Below are positions 1 through 9,024 of a stretch of DNA of 64,000 bases, piece after piece. The notes beneath the pieces are model-generated. The model was not told where the DNA came from, ran no database searches, and worked only from the letters and a program-made list of their open reading frames with translations. The DNA is from Panacagrimonas sp963975245 (GTDB taxonomy: Bacteria; Pseudomonadota; Gammaproteobacteria; Nevskiales; Nevskiaceae). Position 1 is the stretch's first letter; each line of letters begins with the position of its first letter. The DNA is taken from positions 806,001-870,000 of the forward strand of contig CAXBFJ010000001.1 of assembly GCA_963975245.1 (NCBI GenBank), in the 5' to 3' direction. The translations under genes were made by a program, and so were the position numbers.

Positions 1-331
1 TCGACATGTCGGTATTCGCAACATGTCCGAAATAGGGGTTGGTCGCTGCATTATTGACCAGGATGTCGAGCCGTCCGAGGCCAGATTCAATCTCGCCAAG
101 CAGGGCCTGGAGTGCGGCGGAATCTCCCTGATGAGCCGCGATGGCGGTCGCCTTGCCACCTTCGTTGATGATGCTCTCTGCCACGGTGTCCAGCGCAGCC
201 TGCTTGCGGCTGGAAATCACCACGTGTGCCCCATGTTGGGCCAGGACGCGAGCGGTCGCTTCTCCAATGCCGCGCGAAGCGCCAGTGATCAGTGCGACTT
301 TTCCGCTGAGGTCAAACAATCCCTGGCTCAT
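1..331 (-). CDS. SDR family oxidoreductase (partial, 3' end cut by window edge)
   Basis: The reading frame starts at the ATG at 331 and runs off the left edge, so only about 110 N-terminal residues are visible. It begins MSQGLFDLSGKVALITG and carries the cofactor motif TGASRGIG at residues 16-23 and the NNAA motif near residue 95, followed by TNPYFG. These mark a classical short-chain dehydrogenase/reductase using NAD(P)H. The catalytic Tyr-Lys lies outside the window. A good ribosome site (AGGGAAGG) precedes the ATG. It is the last visible gene of a minus-strand group with the genes starting at 775 and 1986. The NNAATNPY version of the motif is common in SDRs of lipid and acyl-CoA metabolism, but the substrate cannot be told. 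Confidence 0.9.
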   Translation of the reverse strand, partial: MSQGLFDLSGKVALITGASRGIGEATARVLAQHGAHVVISSRKQAALDTVAESIINEGGKATAIAAHQGDSAALQALLGEIESGLGRLDILVNNAATNPYFGHVANTDMS

Positions 332-397
332 GGCAATCCTTCCCTGAAAATGAATAGTGAATGTGCGCGTTGCCGCCGTCCCGGGAGCAAGCGCGCC

Positions 398-775
398 TCA
401 GATTAGGCGGCGTGACTGGCAGATGCGGACGCGAAAATCAATCAGCGCCTGGATTTCCCTGAGCACGCTTGCGTCAGCATTGAGCAGCGAAAAGGCATGT
501 GCACCGCGCCGTCGCTGTGACATTTGCTCTGACAGGGCATGGGGCCCGTGGGGGTCAATGCCCACTGCCAGGGTTTCAATGCGAACGTCGGATTCCTGGA
601 TCCAAAGCCGTGCAAACCGAACAATCTCGTTATCTGCATTGGGTCGAGGGGTATAGACCTCACACGCGGTGGGCGTGTCCAGCGTCATATCGAGCGGTGG
701 CACATGTGCCAGCAACATGGCTCGAACCGCTTCGAACCATGTTGCTGACGAGGGTTCCGCCAACATCGGCCGCAT
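398..775 (-). CDS. Hypothetical protein, 125 aa
   Basis: I do not recognise this protein. It is 125 residues, soluble by inspection, with no signal peptide or membrane segment, and it has a His-containing middle (VGIDPHGPHAL) and an Arg-rich C-terminus. It begins 17 bases after the stop of the upstream minus-strand gene (793-1986) and ends 66 bases before the truncated SDR, so co-transcription is plausible. The start ATG at 775 lacks a strong ribosome site, which weakens the call. Its position within a same-strand run with short gaps is the main argument that it is real. Confidence 0.55.
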   Translation of the reverse strand: MRPMLAEPSSATWFEAVRAMLLAHVPPLDMTLDTPTACEVYTPRPNADNEIVRFARLWIQESDVRIETLAVGIDPHGPHALSEQMSQRRRGAHAFSLLNADASVLREIQALIDFRVRICQSRRLI

Positions 776-792
776 GAGCCGAAGTGTGCGGG

Positions 793-1986
793 CTACTTGA
801 CCAGAACGTTGCCGCTCGCCTGACGGCTGAAGGAACGACCGTCCTTGTCTGCGAGCTTGTCGCTGATCTTGACGCTGTAGGGGCCCTTATCCGTTTCAAA
901 AACCAGCATGCGGTCATTGCCGTCTGCTACTTTCCAGGAGCCGCTGGCTTTTCCGCCGGTCAGGTTCCGAACCGTGATCTGCTCATTGGCCGATGCCGCA
1001 TCTGCAAAAGGGCCGTCCGTCAGGATTGCAATGGCGGTGCCGAACTGGGCGGGCCCAACAAACAGTACGTTCAGCTTTTCACTTTCAGCGGCTGGCCACC
1101 ACTTCGTGTAGAGATTGGGGGGCGGTGGCCTGTTGCGCACCGGTGCGGGTGATACCGCACGTCGCGCAGGTGGCGCAGCGCGCGGTGCTGGTGTGCTGGG
1201 CGTTGCAACCGGTTCCGGTGCCGGGGCGGTGGATGCCACTGCAGGCGGTGCGTCTGGCGATTCGGCCTCAGTGCTGGCCGGTTCTGGCTTGGGTTCTGGT
1301 TTCGGTTCCGGCTGGGGCTCAGGTTCGGGCTCTGGCGCCGGGGCGGCGGGAGGCGGCGCTGAGACTGGCTCGTCGGATGCGCCCTCTTCAACGGCGTCTT
1401 CAGCTTCCGAGGCCATTGCCAATTCTGTTGCCTCCGCTTCGGAGGTTTCTGCTGAGGTTTCAGCAAGCGCTGGCAGAGGCTCACTGTTGAACTCGATGGG
1501 CACTTCTGAGCCTTCGACCAGATTGGCTGCCATTGCTGATGAGGTCGTAGCGCTGGCTGATGCCGTCTGAGCTGGCGCTGGGTCGCCTTCAAATACGATG
1601 GGGACCTCCGAGACTTCAGTTTCAGCTGCATCGGCCAAGGTCAGATTTTCCTGGTCGACAGCGGCAGCATTGACTGCAGGAGCAGGAGTGGACTCGGAGC
1701 CGTCTGCTGATGCAAACACGCCTGGGGCGTCAATGTCCGCTTCGAAGACCTGATCCTCAGTGACCGCGGTCTTGGCAGCTTCTTCTTCTCCAGTGATGGG
1801 CTTAAGGCCATTCAGCAGGAAATAGGCGCCTACACCCACCGCGACCGTGGCTCCGATGATGAAACTCAGAGAAGTTTTCTTGCCAGATTCTTCTGCGGCT
1901 TGTGCTGAATTTGCGTTGCGCTGGGCTGTCAGCTCGGGCGCGGATGCCGCCTTCTTGCTGCTGTCTGCTTGGTTCTTGGACTCCAT
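793..1986 (-). CDS. Membrane-anchored Pro/Glu/Ala-rich protein of unknown function
   Basis: The start is placed at the ATG at 1986 (MESKNQADSS) because GGAAGAGGAAAGAGAG lies just upstream; an upstream ATG at 2037 lacks such a site. The protein is 397 residues. It has a short charged cytoplasmic N-terminus, one membrane segment at about residues 38-60, then a long low-complexity region rich in Ala, Glu and Pro that includes a run of alternating Pro-Glu and Pro-Lys. A folded C-terminal domain of about 100 residues begins near the NLYTKWWP motif. This is the general design of an inner-membrane protein whose periplasmic domain is held away by an extended spacer, as in TonB, but no TonB C-terminal signature is seen. 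The function is unknown. Confidence 0.75.
   Translation of the reverse strand: MESKNQADSSKKAASAPELTAQRNANSAQAAEESGKKTSLSFIIGATVAVGVGAYFLLNGLKPITGEEEAAKTAVTEDQVFEADIDAPGVFASADGSESTPAPAVNAAAVDQENLTLADAAETEVSEVPIVFEGDPAPAQTASASATTSSAMAANLVEGSEVPIEFNSEPLPALAETSAETSEAEATELAMASEAEDAVEEGASDEPVSAPPPAAPAPEPEPEPQPEPKPEPKPEPASTEAESPDAPPAVASTAPAPEPVATPSTPAPRAAPPARRAVSPAPVRNRPPPPNLYTKWWPAAESEKLNVLFVGPAQFGTAIAILTDGPFADAASANEQITVRNLTGGKASGSWKVADGNDRMLVFETDKGPYSVKISDKLADKDGRSFSRQASGNVLVK
1271..1345 (-). repeat. Low-complexity Pro-Glu/Pro-Lys coding repeat
   Basis: Within the membrane-anchored protein the DNA is a degenerate repeat of GGTTCTGGC/GGCTCAGG-like hexamers on the plus strand. These encode alternating Pro-Glu and Pro-Lys residues on the minus strand. 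Such stretches vary in length by slippage and usually form rigid periplasmic spacers. Confidence 0.6.
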
Positions 1987-2259
1987 CTTCTCTCTCTTTC
2001 CTCTTCCTTTGATTATTGTGAGCCTGCACTTTGCCATTCAGTTGTTACAGAACGCTCTATTGCAATCTGGGCGCTGAGACTCTCCTACATTATTGCGCAA
2101 ATCTTCCGGCAAGGCTGCTGTGCCGTTATGCGGCGTCGCTTTCGTCACTGTGCCAATTTCGGGGTGAAACTAAGCTGCGCGCCCTTAACAAATCCTTTCA
2201 TCCACAATCTTGATGCCTTGTCCGACAGGCAATGCATGAAAGATATTCAGAGGCCGAGC

Positions 2260-3663
2260 ATGAGCGATCGATTTTTAGACTTCAGTCAGACCGGGTTCGG
2301 CAAGCAGCTGTCTGGGCTGCTGGGGTTGCCAGCCCCCGCACGCTTGAAGCGGGCCACGCAAGCCTATGAAAACAAGCCGTTAATCGGCCAGGCTACGCAG
2401 CTTGGCTGCGCAGCGAACGCACAAATGAGTGCGGCATTGCTGTCTGGTGTCGTCGCCACTGGGGCTGAGGTTTTCGTGGCCCCGGAACACCGTGGCATGG
2501 CCAATATCAAACAGGCTGCGAACGACTTGGGAGTCGCTCTGAAGGGTGAGCCGAGCGGCGAAAAATTTTCGCCAAATGCGCTGGTTTTCGATGCCAGCGG
2601 TGTGGCCAGTGCAGCAGATCTGCGCGACGTCTACGACTTTCTTCAACCACGCATTTCGCGACTCGTCGCGCACGGTCGCGTAGTGCTGATCTCACGTGCG
2701 CCATCGGACTGCGAGTCGGTGGGGCAAAAGACGGCTTCAGTGTCACTTCGCGGCTTTGTCCGCGCCTTGGGTAAGGAGATCGGGCGCAAGGGTTCTACCG
2801 CGAATCTGATTGAGGTCGACGCTGGCGGCGAATCCAATTTGGCCGGTGTGCTGTATTTTTTCCTGAGCCCGCATTCGGCCTTTATTACCGGGCAGGTCCT
2901 GGGTCTGGGCGCAGGTGGCCAGGTCATCGAAAACCCGACAGGTTCCCTGGAAGGCCGCAAGGCATTGGTCACCGGCGCCGCCCGCGGCATCGGCGCGGCC
3001 ATCGCCGAGACGCTGGCCCGCGAGGGTGCTCAGGTCATCGGTATGGACCGGCCGCAGGAAGAGGGGGCTCTGGGCGATGCCATGAGCAAGATCGACGGTC
3101 AGGGGCTGGCATTGGATGTGACCTCAGCTGATGCTGCGCAGCGCATCATCCAGGAATGTGGCCCGCTGGACATTGTTGTTCACAATGCGGGCGTGACCCG
3201 CGACAAGATGCTGCGAAACATGAAGCCGCATCTGTGGGACATGGTGCTGGATATCAACCTGGGCAGCATCATGCGGATTAATGAAGCACTGATGGAAACG
3301 GGCCTGAATCCGGGCGCGCGCATGGTGTGCATTTCCTCTATTGGCGGCATCGGGGGCAATGCGGGGCAGACCAACTACGCCGCTACCAAAGCCGGCATCA
3401 TCGGCTACGCCTCTGCGATGGCACCTGAGATGGCGCAGAAAGGTGGCGCAATCAATGCCGTGGCCCCCGGCTTCATCGAAACGCAGATGACCGCCGCAAT
3501 GCCCTTGATGACCCGAGAAGTCGGCCGTCGGCTCAACTCTCTGTCGCAGGGCGGATTGCCAATTGACATCGCTGAAGCCGTGACTTTCCTGGCATCTCCG
3601 TTGTCTTCGGGAGTGAATGGTCAGACGCTGCGGGTCTGTGGTCAGAATTTCATCGGGGCCTGA
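2260..3663 (+). CDS. High-molecular-weight 3-oxoacyl-ACP/CoA reductase, FabG4 type
   Basis: Starting at the ATG at 2260, preceded by AGAGG six bases upstream, the protein is 467 residues, matching the two-domain FabG4 class (about 450 aa) rather than 245-residue FabG. The N-terminal half is a degenerate Rossmann domain (about 1-225). The C-terminal half is an active SDR with TGAARGIG at about 238-245, an NAG motif, the catalytic pair Tyr373-x3-Lys377 in NYAATKAG, and PGFIET. FabG4-type enzymes reduce 3-oxoacyl thioesters with NAD(P)H and often act in fatty-acid or acyl-CoA turnover. The N-terminus SDRFLDFSQTGFG is typical of the family. The gene is divergent from the membrane protein gene at 1986. 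An in-frame ATG at 2236 is a less likely start. Confidence 0.9.
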   Translation: MSDRFLDFSQTGFGKQLSGLLGLPAPARLKRATQAYENKPLIGQATQLGCAANAQMSAALLSGVVATGAEVFVAPEHRGMANIKQAANDLGVALKGEPSGEKFSPNALVFDASGVASAADLRDVYDFLQPRISRLVAHGRVVLISRAPSDCESVGQKTASVSLRGFVRALGKEIGRKGSTANLIEVDAGGESNLAGVLYFFLSPHSAFITGQVLGLGAGGQVIENPTGSLEGRKALVTGAARGIGAAIAETLAREGAQVIGMDRPQEEGALGDAMSKIDGQGLALDVTSADAAQRIIQECGPLDIVVHNAGVTRDKMLRNMKPHLWDMVLDINLGSIMRINEALMETGLNPGARMVCISSIGGIGGNAGQTNYAATKAGIIGYASAMAPEMAQKGGAINAVAPGFIETQMTAAMPLMTREVGRRLNSLSQGGLPIDIAEAVTFLASPLSSGVNGQTLRVCGQNFIGA

Positions 3664-3780
3664 GCTGGAAATTGGCAGTTTTCTGGCTGAGAGAGCCAGT
3701 GACTTTCTGCTAAGGCACAGAAAAGGGGCGCGGCGCGCTAAACTCGCGCTCCAAAATTCTTCCCATTTGATTCTGATCTG

Positions 3781-4374
3781 ATGAGCGAGCTGCAACGCAT
3801 CGCCGAAGCGCGCCTGCCGACCCGTTTTGCCGAATTCTCGGTGACTGTCTTTGCATCGCCAGACGGCAAAGAGCATGTGGTGATCTCCCTGGGGGATCTG
3901 CAGGCGGCTGCTGCTCCCCTGATTCGGGTGCATTCCGAGTGTCTGACCGGCGATGCCTTGTTCTCCTTGCGCTGTGATTGCGGCTTCCAGCTGGATGCCG
4001 CTCTCAGTGCGATCGCCAAGATTGGCTGTGGCGCCGTCCTCTATTTGCGACAGGAAGGTCGCGGTATCGGCCTTGGAAACAAGATTCGGGCTTATGCGCT
4101 CCAGGACAAGGGCAGTGACACGGTCGAAGCCAATCACCAGCTCGGATTTCCTGCCGACGCGCGCGAGTACGATCTGGCCGTAGATTTGTTACGGGAGCTG
4201 GGCCTCAAGCGGATCCGGCTGATGACCAATAATCCGCGCAAGCTGGATGCCCTGAAACGGGACGGAATCGAGATTGTGGAGCGTGTCAGCATTGAGTCTG
4301 GCCGCAACCCTCACAACGAAGCCTATCTGCGGGCCAAGCAGGAAAAAATGGGTCATTGGCTGACACTTCCGTGA
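3781..4374 (+). CDS. ribA: GTP cyclohydrolase II
   Basis: RibA converts GTP to 2,5-diamino-6-ribosylamino-4(3H)-pyrimidinone 5'-phosphate, formate and pyrophosphate, the first committed step of riboflavin synthesis. The 197-residue protein is full length (E. coli 196). The zinc ligands Cys54, Cys65 and Cys67 are present in HSECLTGDALFSLRCDCG at the same positions as in E. coli. The GTP-binding and catalytic segment RQEGRGIGL and the C-terminal TNNPRKL are intact. There is no fused DHBP synthase domain. The gene overlaps the start of the next gene by a GTGA, suggesting translational coupling. Confidence 0.97.
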   Translation: MSELQRIAEARLPTRFAEFSVTVFASPDGKEHVVISLGDLQAAAAPLIRVHSECLTGDALFSLRCDCGFQLDAALSAIAKIGCGAVLYLRQEGRGIGLGNKIRAYALQDKGSDTVEANHQLGFPADAREYDLAVDLLRELGLKRIRLMTNNPRKLDALKRDGIEIVERVSIESGRNPHNEAYLRAKQEKMGHWLTLP

Positions 4375-6455
4375 GCAAGGAAGGCGCTGGCGACGGGCGA
4401 GGCGGTCCGTTGCGACCACCGGCGCGCAAGCGAGGCGTCGTTGGCGAGATCAGCCGCTTATCGGTTTCCACGTACAAGCTCACGCTTGGGTTCGGGTCCT
4501 TGTTCAAGCTGGTGGGCTCGGAGCGCGATGTCACGCGCGAAGATTTGGCCCTGGCCATTGATCGCGCAGTAGAGGGCTTCTACCTGCACCCGCTGATGAA
4601 GGGCGGAAAGCTCACCAGTTACCTGCGCGATCGCAAGCTCATTCCCAACGAGCAGTCCACCGAAGATCTGATCCGCTACGTTGTGGATCAGGTCATTTCG
4701 CGCAGCCCGATGCCGATTCCGCAGCCTCTGGTGCAAGAATTCTGGGATTTCTTCGAAGAATTGTTTTCGTCGCCTGAGCTCAAGGGCCTGGGAGAGCTCA
4801 CCGTCGACATGGTGCGCCTGGTGCTGCGGACCTACGAGCCGACGCTGGTTGAAGTCATTAATGTGCTCAAGGCCGGGCGCCGCTTCAACGAATGGCAGAT
4901 TCGCGAGGTGATTCAGCGGGCCGGAATCGTGCGCCAGGATCTGGGCATCATGCGCCGTCAGATCAAGGCCTTGCGCCATATCCGGCCCTTCTTTCAGACG
5001 GACCCGAAGGACTTCACTGCGCAGGCGAAGATCGTGGCGCAGATGGTCGGCGAGTTTGGGCCGTTCTTCGTCAAGATGGCACAGGTGGCAGCAGCCAATG
5101 CGGAGTTCCTGCCTGAGCAGATTGCGCGCGAACTCTCGGTGTTTCACGAAGATGTGCCGGCCATGAGTGCTGAAGAGGTCAACACGGCCTTCCTCGAGTG
5201 CTATGGAAAGTTGCCGCATCAGCTCTTCTTGGATTTTGATGCCGAGCGACCTGTGCGGTCCGGCTCTATAGGAAGTGTTTATTTCGCCAAGAAGCCTTTC
5301 CTCGAGGACGGCCGGGAAGTCTTGCGCGAGGTGGTGATCAAGATTGGCCGGCACAACATCGACCGCGAGTTTGCGATCGGCAAGATGGTGCTGGGTCTGG
5401 CCATTATGTCCAGCCAGTATTGGGCGCCTCATTCCAAGCTCACGCCTTTCCTTCGCGCCATGCAGGAGCAGGTCGATGAGTTTGTAGCCGGCTTCATTGA
5501 GGAGCTCGATTTTGAAGCGGAAGCCCAGAATCATCTTCGGTTCTACGAAAGAAGCCTGAATTCGCGCGCGTGGAAGGTGCCTGAGCTGTACGGGCACTCT
5601 CACCGTATTCTCGAGATGGAGTACCTGTCTGATGCGGCCAGCCTGACCCGGGCGATGAAGCGCATGAACCGGCGAAACCTGCGCCGCTTTCAGGCCCAGG
5701 TCTCGGAGCAATTGCTATACGCGGTGCTGCAGCATGTGTTCCTCTATCACGAGATCCATGGAGACCTGCATCCGGGCAACGTCATGATTGACTCCCGCGG
5801 AGGGCTTCATCTGATTGACTGGGGCAATGTTGTGCAGCTTGAAGGCAAGCTCGGACCGGTCTGGAATTATCTTGTTGCAGCGGTTCTTGCTGACACGCGC
5901 ATGATTGCCGACTCGCTGGTGACCATGTCTACGCAGCCTGAACTCAACGCGCAGCGCTGGGACGAGATCAAGGCAGGTCTTGATGAGACCCTGATGAAGA
6001 AAAGGGTCACCAAGCTGACGCCGCGAGTGTTCATCAATGAGCTTCGCAACGGCGGCATCGAGTCCGTGCATCGCCGTGCCCAGACCGTGTTGCATCTGAT
6101 GTCCAATACACAGCAGTTCGGCCTGGTGCTGAAACGCGACTATCTGCATCTGTCTCGTGCACTGATGGCGGGTCTGGGAAGCTATGGTTCGCTCTACGAG
6201 AACACGTCTGCACGTCTCATGCTGCGCGACGTCGCTCGTTCCGTAGCGCGACTGCCGCTCAATGCGACGCAAGACCTGCTGTATTACGAAGCCAGTACCT
6301 GGCGTCGGCGAATTGCGCAGGTTTTGCCCTTGCCCCAGGCAATACGCAAATGGATGCTGCCAGCGGCGCGTCCGCAGCCCAAATACATCGGCCGCCCTGC
6401 GCCGGAACCCATGATTATTCCGCCGGCGACCAGCGGCGTTCGATCCAGGATTTGA
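4371..6455 (+). CDS. ABC1/AarF (UbiB-like) atypical kinase
   Basis: The protein is about 694 residues, longer than UbiB (about 546). A roughly 190-residue N-terminal extension precedes the ABC1 kinase-like domain. That domain shows a KMAQ element where UbiB has KxGQ, the Ala/Gly-rich loop SGSIGSVY, a Lys in VVIKIG, the catalytic HGDLHPGN and the metal-binding LIDWG. Members are ATP-dependent small-molecule kinases or ATPases that support ubiquinone synthesis or lipid handling at membranes. The start is uncertain: GTG at 4371 overlaps the ribA stop as GTGA, while TTG at 4356 would add five residues. The gene lies between ribA and pyrD with almost no spacing, so the three may be one transcript. 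UbiB itself is less likely because of the extension and the absence of ubi neighbours. Confidence 0.87.
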   Translation: MSKEGAGDGRGGPLRPPARKRGVVGEISRLSVSTYKLTLGFGSLFKLVGSERDVTREDLALAIDRAVEGFYLHPLMKGGKLTSYLRDRKLIPNEQSTEDLIRYVVDQVISRSPMPIPQPLVQEFWDFFEELFSSPELKGLGELTVDMVRLVLRTYEPTLVEVINVLKAGRRFNEWQIREVIQRAGIVRQDLGIMRRQIKALRHIRPFFQTDPKDFTAQAKIVAQMVGEFGPFFVKMAQVAAANAEFLPEQIARELSVFHEDVPAMSAEEVNTAFLECYGKLPHQLFLDFDAERPVRSGSIGSVYFAKKPFLEDGREVLREVVIKIGRHNIDREFAIGKMVLGLAIMSSQYWAPHSKLTPFLRAMQEQVDEFVAGFIEELDFEAEAQNHLRFYERSLNSRAWKVPELYGHSHRILEMEYLSDAASLTRAMKRMNRRNLRRFQAQVSEQLLYAVLQHVFLYHEIHGDLHPGNVMIDSRGGLHLIDWGNVVQLEGKLGPVWNYLVAAVLADTRMIADSLVTMSTQPELNAQRWDEIKAGLDETLMKKRVTKLTPRVFINELRNGGIESVHRRAQTVLHLMSNTQQFGLVLKRDYLHLSRALMAGLGSYGSLYENTSARLMLRDVARSVARLPLNATQDLLYYEASTWRRRIAQVLPLPQAIRKWMLPAARPQPKYIGRPAPEPMIIPPATSGVRSRI

Positions 6456-6457
6456 CC

Positions 6458-7474
6458 ATGCTGTATTCCCTGGCCAGGCGAGCCTTATTCACGCTCGATG
6501 CTGAACATGCTCATGAGCTCAGCCTGCAAGCCTTTCGCCGATTTCCAGTGGCGAGCACGATGCCTTTTGCTTCACAGCCAGTCGATGATCCGGTGGATCT
6601 CATGGGCCTGCGTTTCGCCAATCGTGTGGGCCTGGCGGCCGGTCTGGACAAGAACGGTGAGTGCCTCAAGGCTTGGGCGCAACTTGGATTTGGCTTCGTG
6701 GAGGTCGGTACCGTCACGCCGCGGCCACAGCCGGGCAACCCGCGGCCGCGCATGTTCAGGCTCCCGGCGCAACGTGCGCTCATCAACCGGCTGGGGTTTA
6801 ACAACAAGGGCGTCGACTACCTGATTTCGCAGGTGGAAAGAAGCAACTTCAATGGTGTGCTGGGGATCAACATCGGAAAGAATGCGGACACGCCGATTGT
6901 GAGCGCTGTAGACGATTACATCGCCTGTCTGCGCAAGGTGCATGCGCCGGCCAGCTACATCACGGTGAATATCTCTTCGCCCAACACAAAGAATCTTCGC
7001 GAGCTGCAGGGCGACGAACAACTCAATGCCTTGCTGAATCGTCTTGCGCAGGAACGAGAAGTGCTGGCTCAGGCACAGGGCAAACGCACACCGATGTTGG
7101 TCAAAATTGCGCCGGATGTTGACGATGTCCAGATCGAAGCAGTTGCGCGCGCCGCGCTGGAACACGGCGTTGACGGATTGATTGCCAGCAATACGACCGT
7201 GACACGACCCGGGCTGGATCAGTCGCCGATTGCGTCGGAGACGGGCGGTTTATCTGGCGCGCCATTGCGGGTCATGTCCACTGACGTTCTGCGAAAGTTG
7301 CGCCAGCACCTCGATAAAAAGTTTGTGTTGATCGGCGTGGGCGGCATATGCAGTGCGGATGACGCCAGAGAGAAAATTTCGGCCGGCGCCGACCTGGTGC
7401 AGGTCTATTCCGGATTCATTTACGAAGGCCCCGGACTGATCCGCAGCTGCGCCGAGGCCCTGTCCTCCAACTAA
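6458..7474 (+). CDS. pyrD: Dihydroorotate dehydrogenase (quinone), class 2
   Basis: PyrD oxidises dihydroorotate to orotate in pyrimidine synthesis and passes electrons through FMN to membrane quinone. The ATG at 6458 is two bases past the upstream stop and follows CCAGGA. It gives 338 residues (E. coli 336). The membrane-associating N-terminal helices (LYSLARRALFTLDAEHAHEL) mark class 2. FMN-binding LAAGLDKNG and NRLGFNNKG are present. The catalytic base is Ser174 in NISSPNTKNL, equivalent to E. coli Ser175. C-terminal GVGGI and QVYSGFIYEGP bind the FMN phosphate. The enzyme looks complete and functional. Confidence 0.97.
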   Translation: MLYSLARRALFTLDAEHAHELSLQAFRRFPVASTMPFASQPVDDPVDLMGLRFANRVGLAAGLDKNGECLKAWAQLGFGFVEVGTVTPRPQPGNPRPRMFRLPAQRALINRLGFNNKGVDYLISQVERSNFNGVLGINIGKNADTPIVSAVDDYIACLRKVHAPASYITVNISSPNTKNLRELQGDEQLNALLNRLAQEREVLAQAQGKRTPMLVKIAPDVDDVQIEAVARAALEHGVDGLIASNTTVTRPGLDQSPIASETGGLSGAPLRVMSTDVLRKLRQHLDKKFVLIGVGGICSADDAREKISAGADLVQVYSGFIYEGPGLIRSCAEALSSN

Positions 7475-7593
7475 CTCGATGCAATTGCAGGGCGATGCCT
7501 TCATGGGGGTAACCCTGATTCCATCGCCGGTCGTACTTCATTGAAGACCGGTGCGGCTATAGGTAGAGTCGCCTGCAATCTACGGGGAATATC

Positions 7594-8814
7594 TTGATTC
7601 ACATGATCAAACGAAATCTGTCGTATTTGGGTCTTGCCAGCGGCATGATGCTGTCAGCCAACGTGCATGCCATCAGTACCGACGGTCATTTCGGCAATTA
7701 CGGCACGATCTCCGGTGTTCTGGAAGTCGGCGACAGTCGCCGAGATTCCGAGCTGGGTTATGGTGGTGTCATCGGTTTTGGTATGCCCCTGCCACGTGAA
7801 GCAGAAGCGCTGGAGTTCACGATCAAGCTGCTGGAGCGTGATCGCGATGCCGGCGGCGCGAGCGACGAACAACGTTCCATCTTTGTGCACTGGGTGCGCG
7901 ACATCGGCGGCAGCTGGATCGGCAATGCCAAACCCTTTGTATTGTTCGGCGCAGGCGCCGTACAGGAAGACGTACTGGGTGACGACCACATTCATGCCGG
8001 GCTCGATGGTGGACTCGGTGCACTTTTCCCAGTCGGGCAGCGCGGCTGGGCCATTCGCACACAGGCCAGCGCCTTGGCGCAGATCAACGATGAAAGCGTG
8101 CCGGATGAAGATTTTCTGATCGATTTTCATGTTCAGCTGGGGTTGCAGGTTCCGTTCGGTGCGAGAGCCGATACTCGTTCGTCGGCAAGCGCCGGTGCGC
8201 CGCCCGAATATCCACCTGAAGTGATCTGCGAGAACAGAATCGTTGACCCGGTCACCGGCCGCGCGGAGTGCATCAACGATTCCGACCGCGACGGCGTATC
8301 TGATGGCAAGGATCAATGCCCTGGTACCCCGGCTGGCACTGCCGTGGATACCAAGGGCTGCACCGTGCAGGGTGTCGTCGATTCCGATGGTGACGGCGTG
8401 CTCGACGAGGTTGATGCTTGCCCGGAAAGCCCCGTTGGCATGCAGATTGACGCAACCGGATGTCTGATCAGCCAGACGGTCACGCTCAAGGCGATTCAGT
8501 TCCACTCGGGTTCTGCTCAACTCACGGGAGATGCACGCGCGGCGCTGGATCAGGTGGCCAGGACCCTCAAGAGCCAGCCCAATCTGGACGTGCAGATCAC
8601 CGGACACACCGACAGTCAGGGCAACGATAATTTCAATCTGGTTCTATCTCAGCAACGCGCTGAGTCCGTGCGCCAGCGTCTGATCCGAAAAGGGGTCGAG
8701 CCGGGCCGGCTGCAAGCCGTGGGGCAGGGTGAGACGCTGCCTGTTGCAGACAACGAGACAGATGCCGGTCGGCGTGAGAATCGTCGGGTCGAATTCAAGG
8801 TTGAGGTCAGATAG
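7594..8814 (+). CDS. OmpA-family outer-membrane protein with TSP3-like calcium repeats
   Basis: The protein has about 406 residues with three parts. A signal peptide (cleavage near VHA-IS) is followed by a beta-barrel-like N-terminal domain of about 190 residues. Two thrombospondin type-3-like Asp-rich repeats (DSDRDGVSDGKDQCPGTP and a second copy, each ending in a Cys) act as a calcium-binding linker. The C-terminal OmpA/Pal peptidoglycan-binding domain carries ITGHTDSQGNDNFN and RRENRRVEF. The protein would span the outer membrane and anchor it to peptidoglycan. The TTG at 7594 sits at good distance from GGGG and is my preferred start; the ATG at 7603 is the alternative. Such porin-like proteins are common in gammaproteobacteria. 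Confidence 0.88.
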   Translation: MIHMIKRNLSYLGLASGMMLSANVHAISTDGHFGNYGTISGVLEVGDSRRDSELGYGGVIGFGMPLPREAEALEFTIKLLERDRDAGGASDEQRSIFVHWVRDIGGSWIGNAKPFVLFGAGAVQEDVLGDDHIHAGLDGGLGALFPVGQRGWAIRTQASALAQINDESVPDEDFLIDFHVQLGLQVPFGARADTRSSASAGAPPEYPPEVICENRIVDPVTGRAECINDSDRDGVSDGKDQCPGTPAGTAVDTKGCTVQGVVDSDGDGVLDEVDACPESPVGMQIDATGCLISQTVTLKAIQFHSGSAQLTGDARAALDQVARTLKSQPNLDVQITGHTDSQGNDNFNLVLSQQRAESVRQRLIRKGVEPGRLQAVGQGETLPVADNETDAGRRENRRVEFKVEVR

Positions 8815-8820
8815 CCGCTG

Positions 8821-9024
8821 ATGAGCAATGAGTCAGATGAAACGCCTGAAGTGGCTTCGCCTTGTGTCGGTATCTGCTGCCTGGACGATGATCACACCTG
8901 CGAAGGTTGTGGTCGGTCCGTCGACGAGATCATGGCCTGGCCACTGGCGGGTGAGGCGCAGCGCAGGAAAATCGTGGCTGATGCTGAGCAGCGCATGAAA
9001 GCGCGTTCCGGCGAGTCTTCATGA
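8821..9024 (+). CDS. DUF1289 family small Cys-rich protein
   Basis: This 67-residue protein contains the DUF1289 pattern: SPCVGICCLDDDHTCEGCGRS followed by a W-containing helix (MAWPLAGEAQRRK). Four or more spaced cysteines suggest a metal or Fe-S site. The biochemical role of the family is not established. The gene begins six bases after the OmpA-like stop and overlaps the next gene by ATGA, so it is translationally coupled to the thioesterase. Confidence 0.88.
   Translation: MSNESDETPEVASPCVGICCLDDDHTCEGCGRSVDEIMAWPLAGEAQRRKIVADAEQRMKARSGESS

Noticed and set aside
23..406. Plus-strand open frame of 127 codons
   Set aside because: It is antisense to a clear SDR reading frame on the minus strand with intact cofactor motifs.
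1115..1570. Gly/Ser-rich frame on the plus strand
   Set aside because: It is the antisense of the Pro/Glu low-complexity region of the membrane protein, an expected artefact of repeat DNA.
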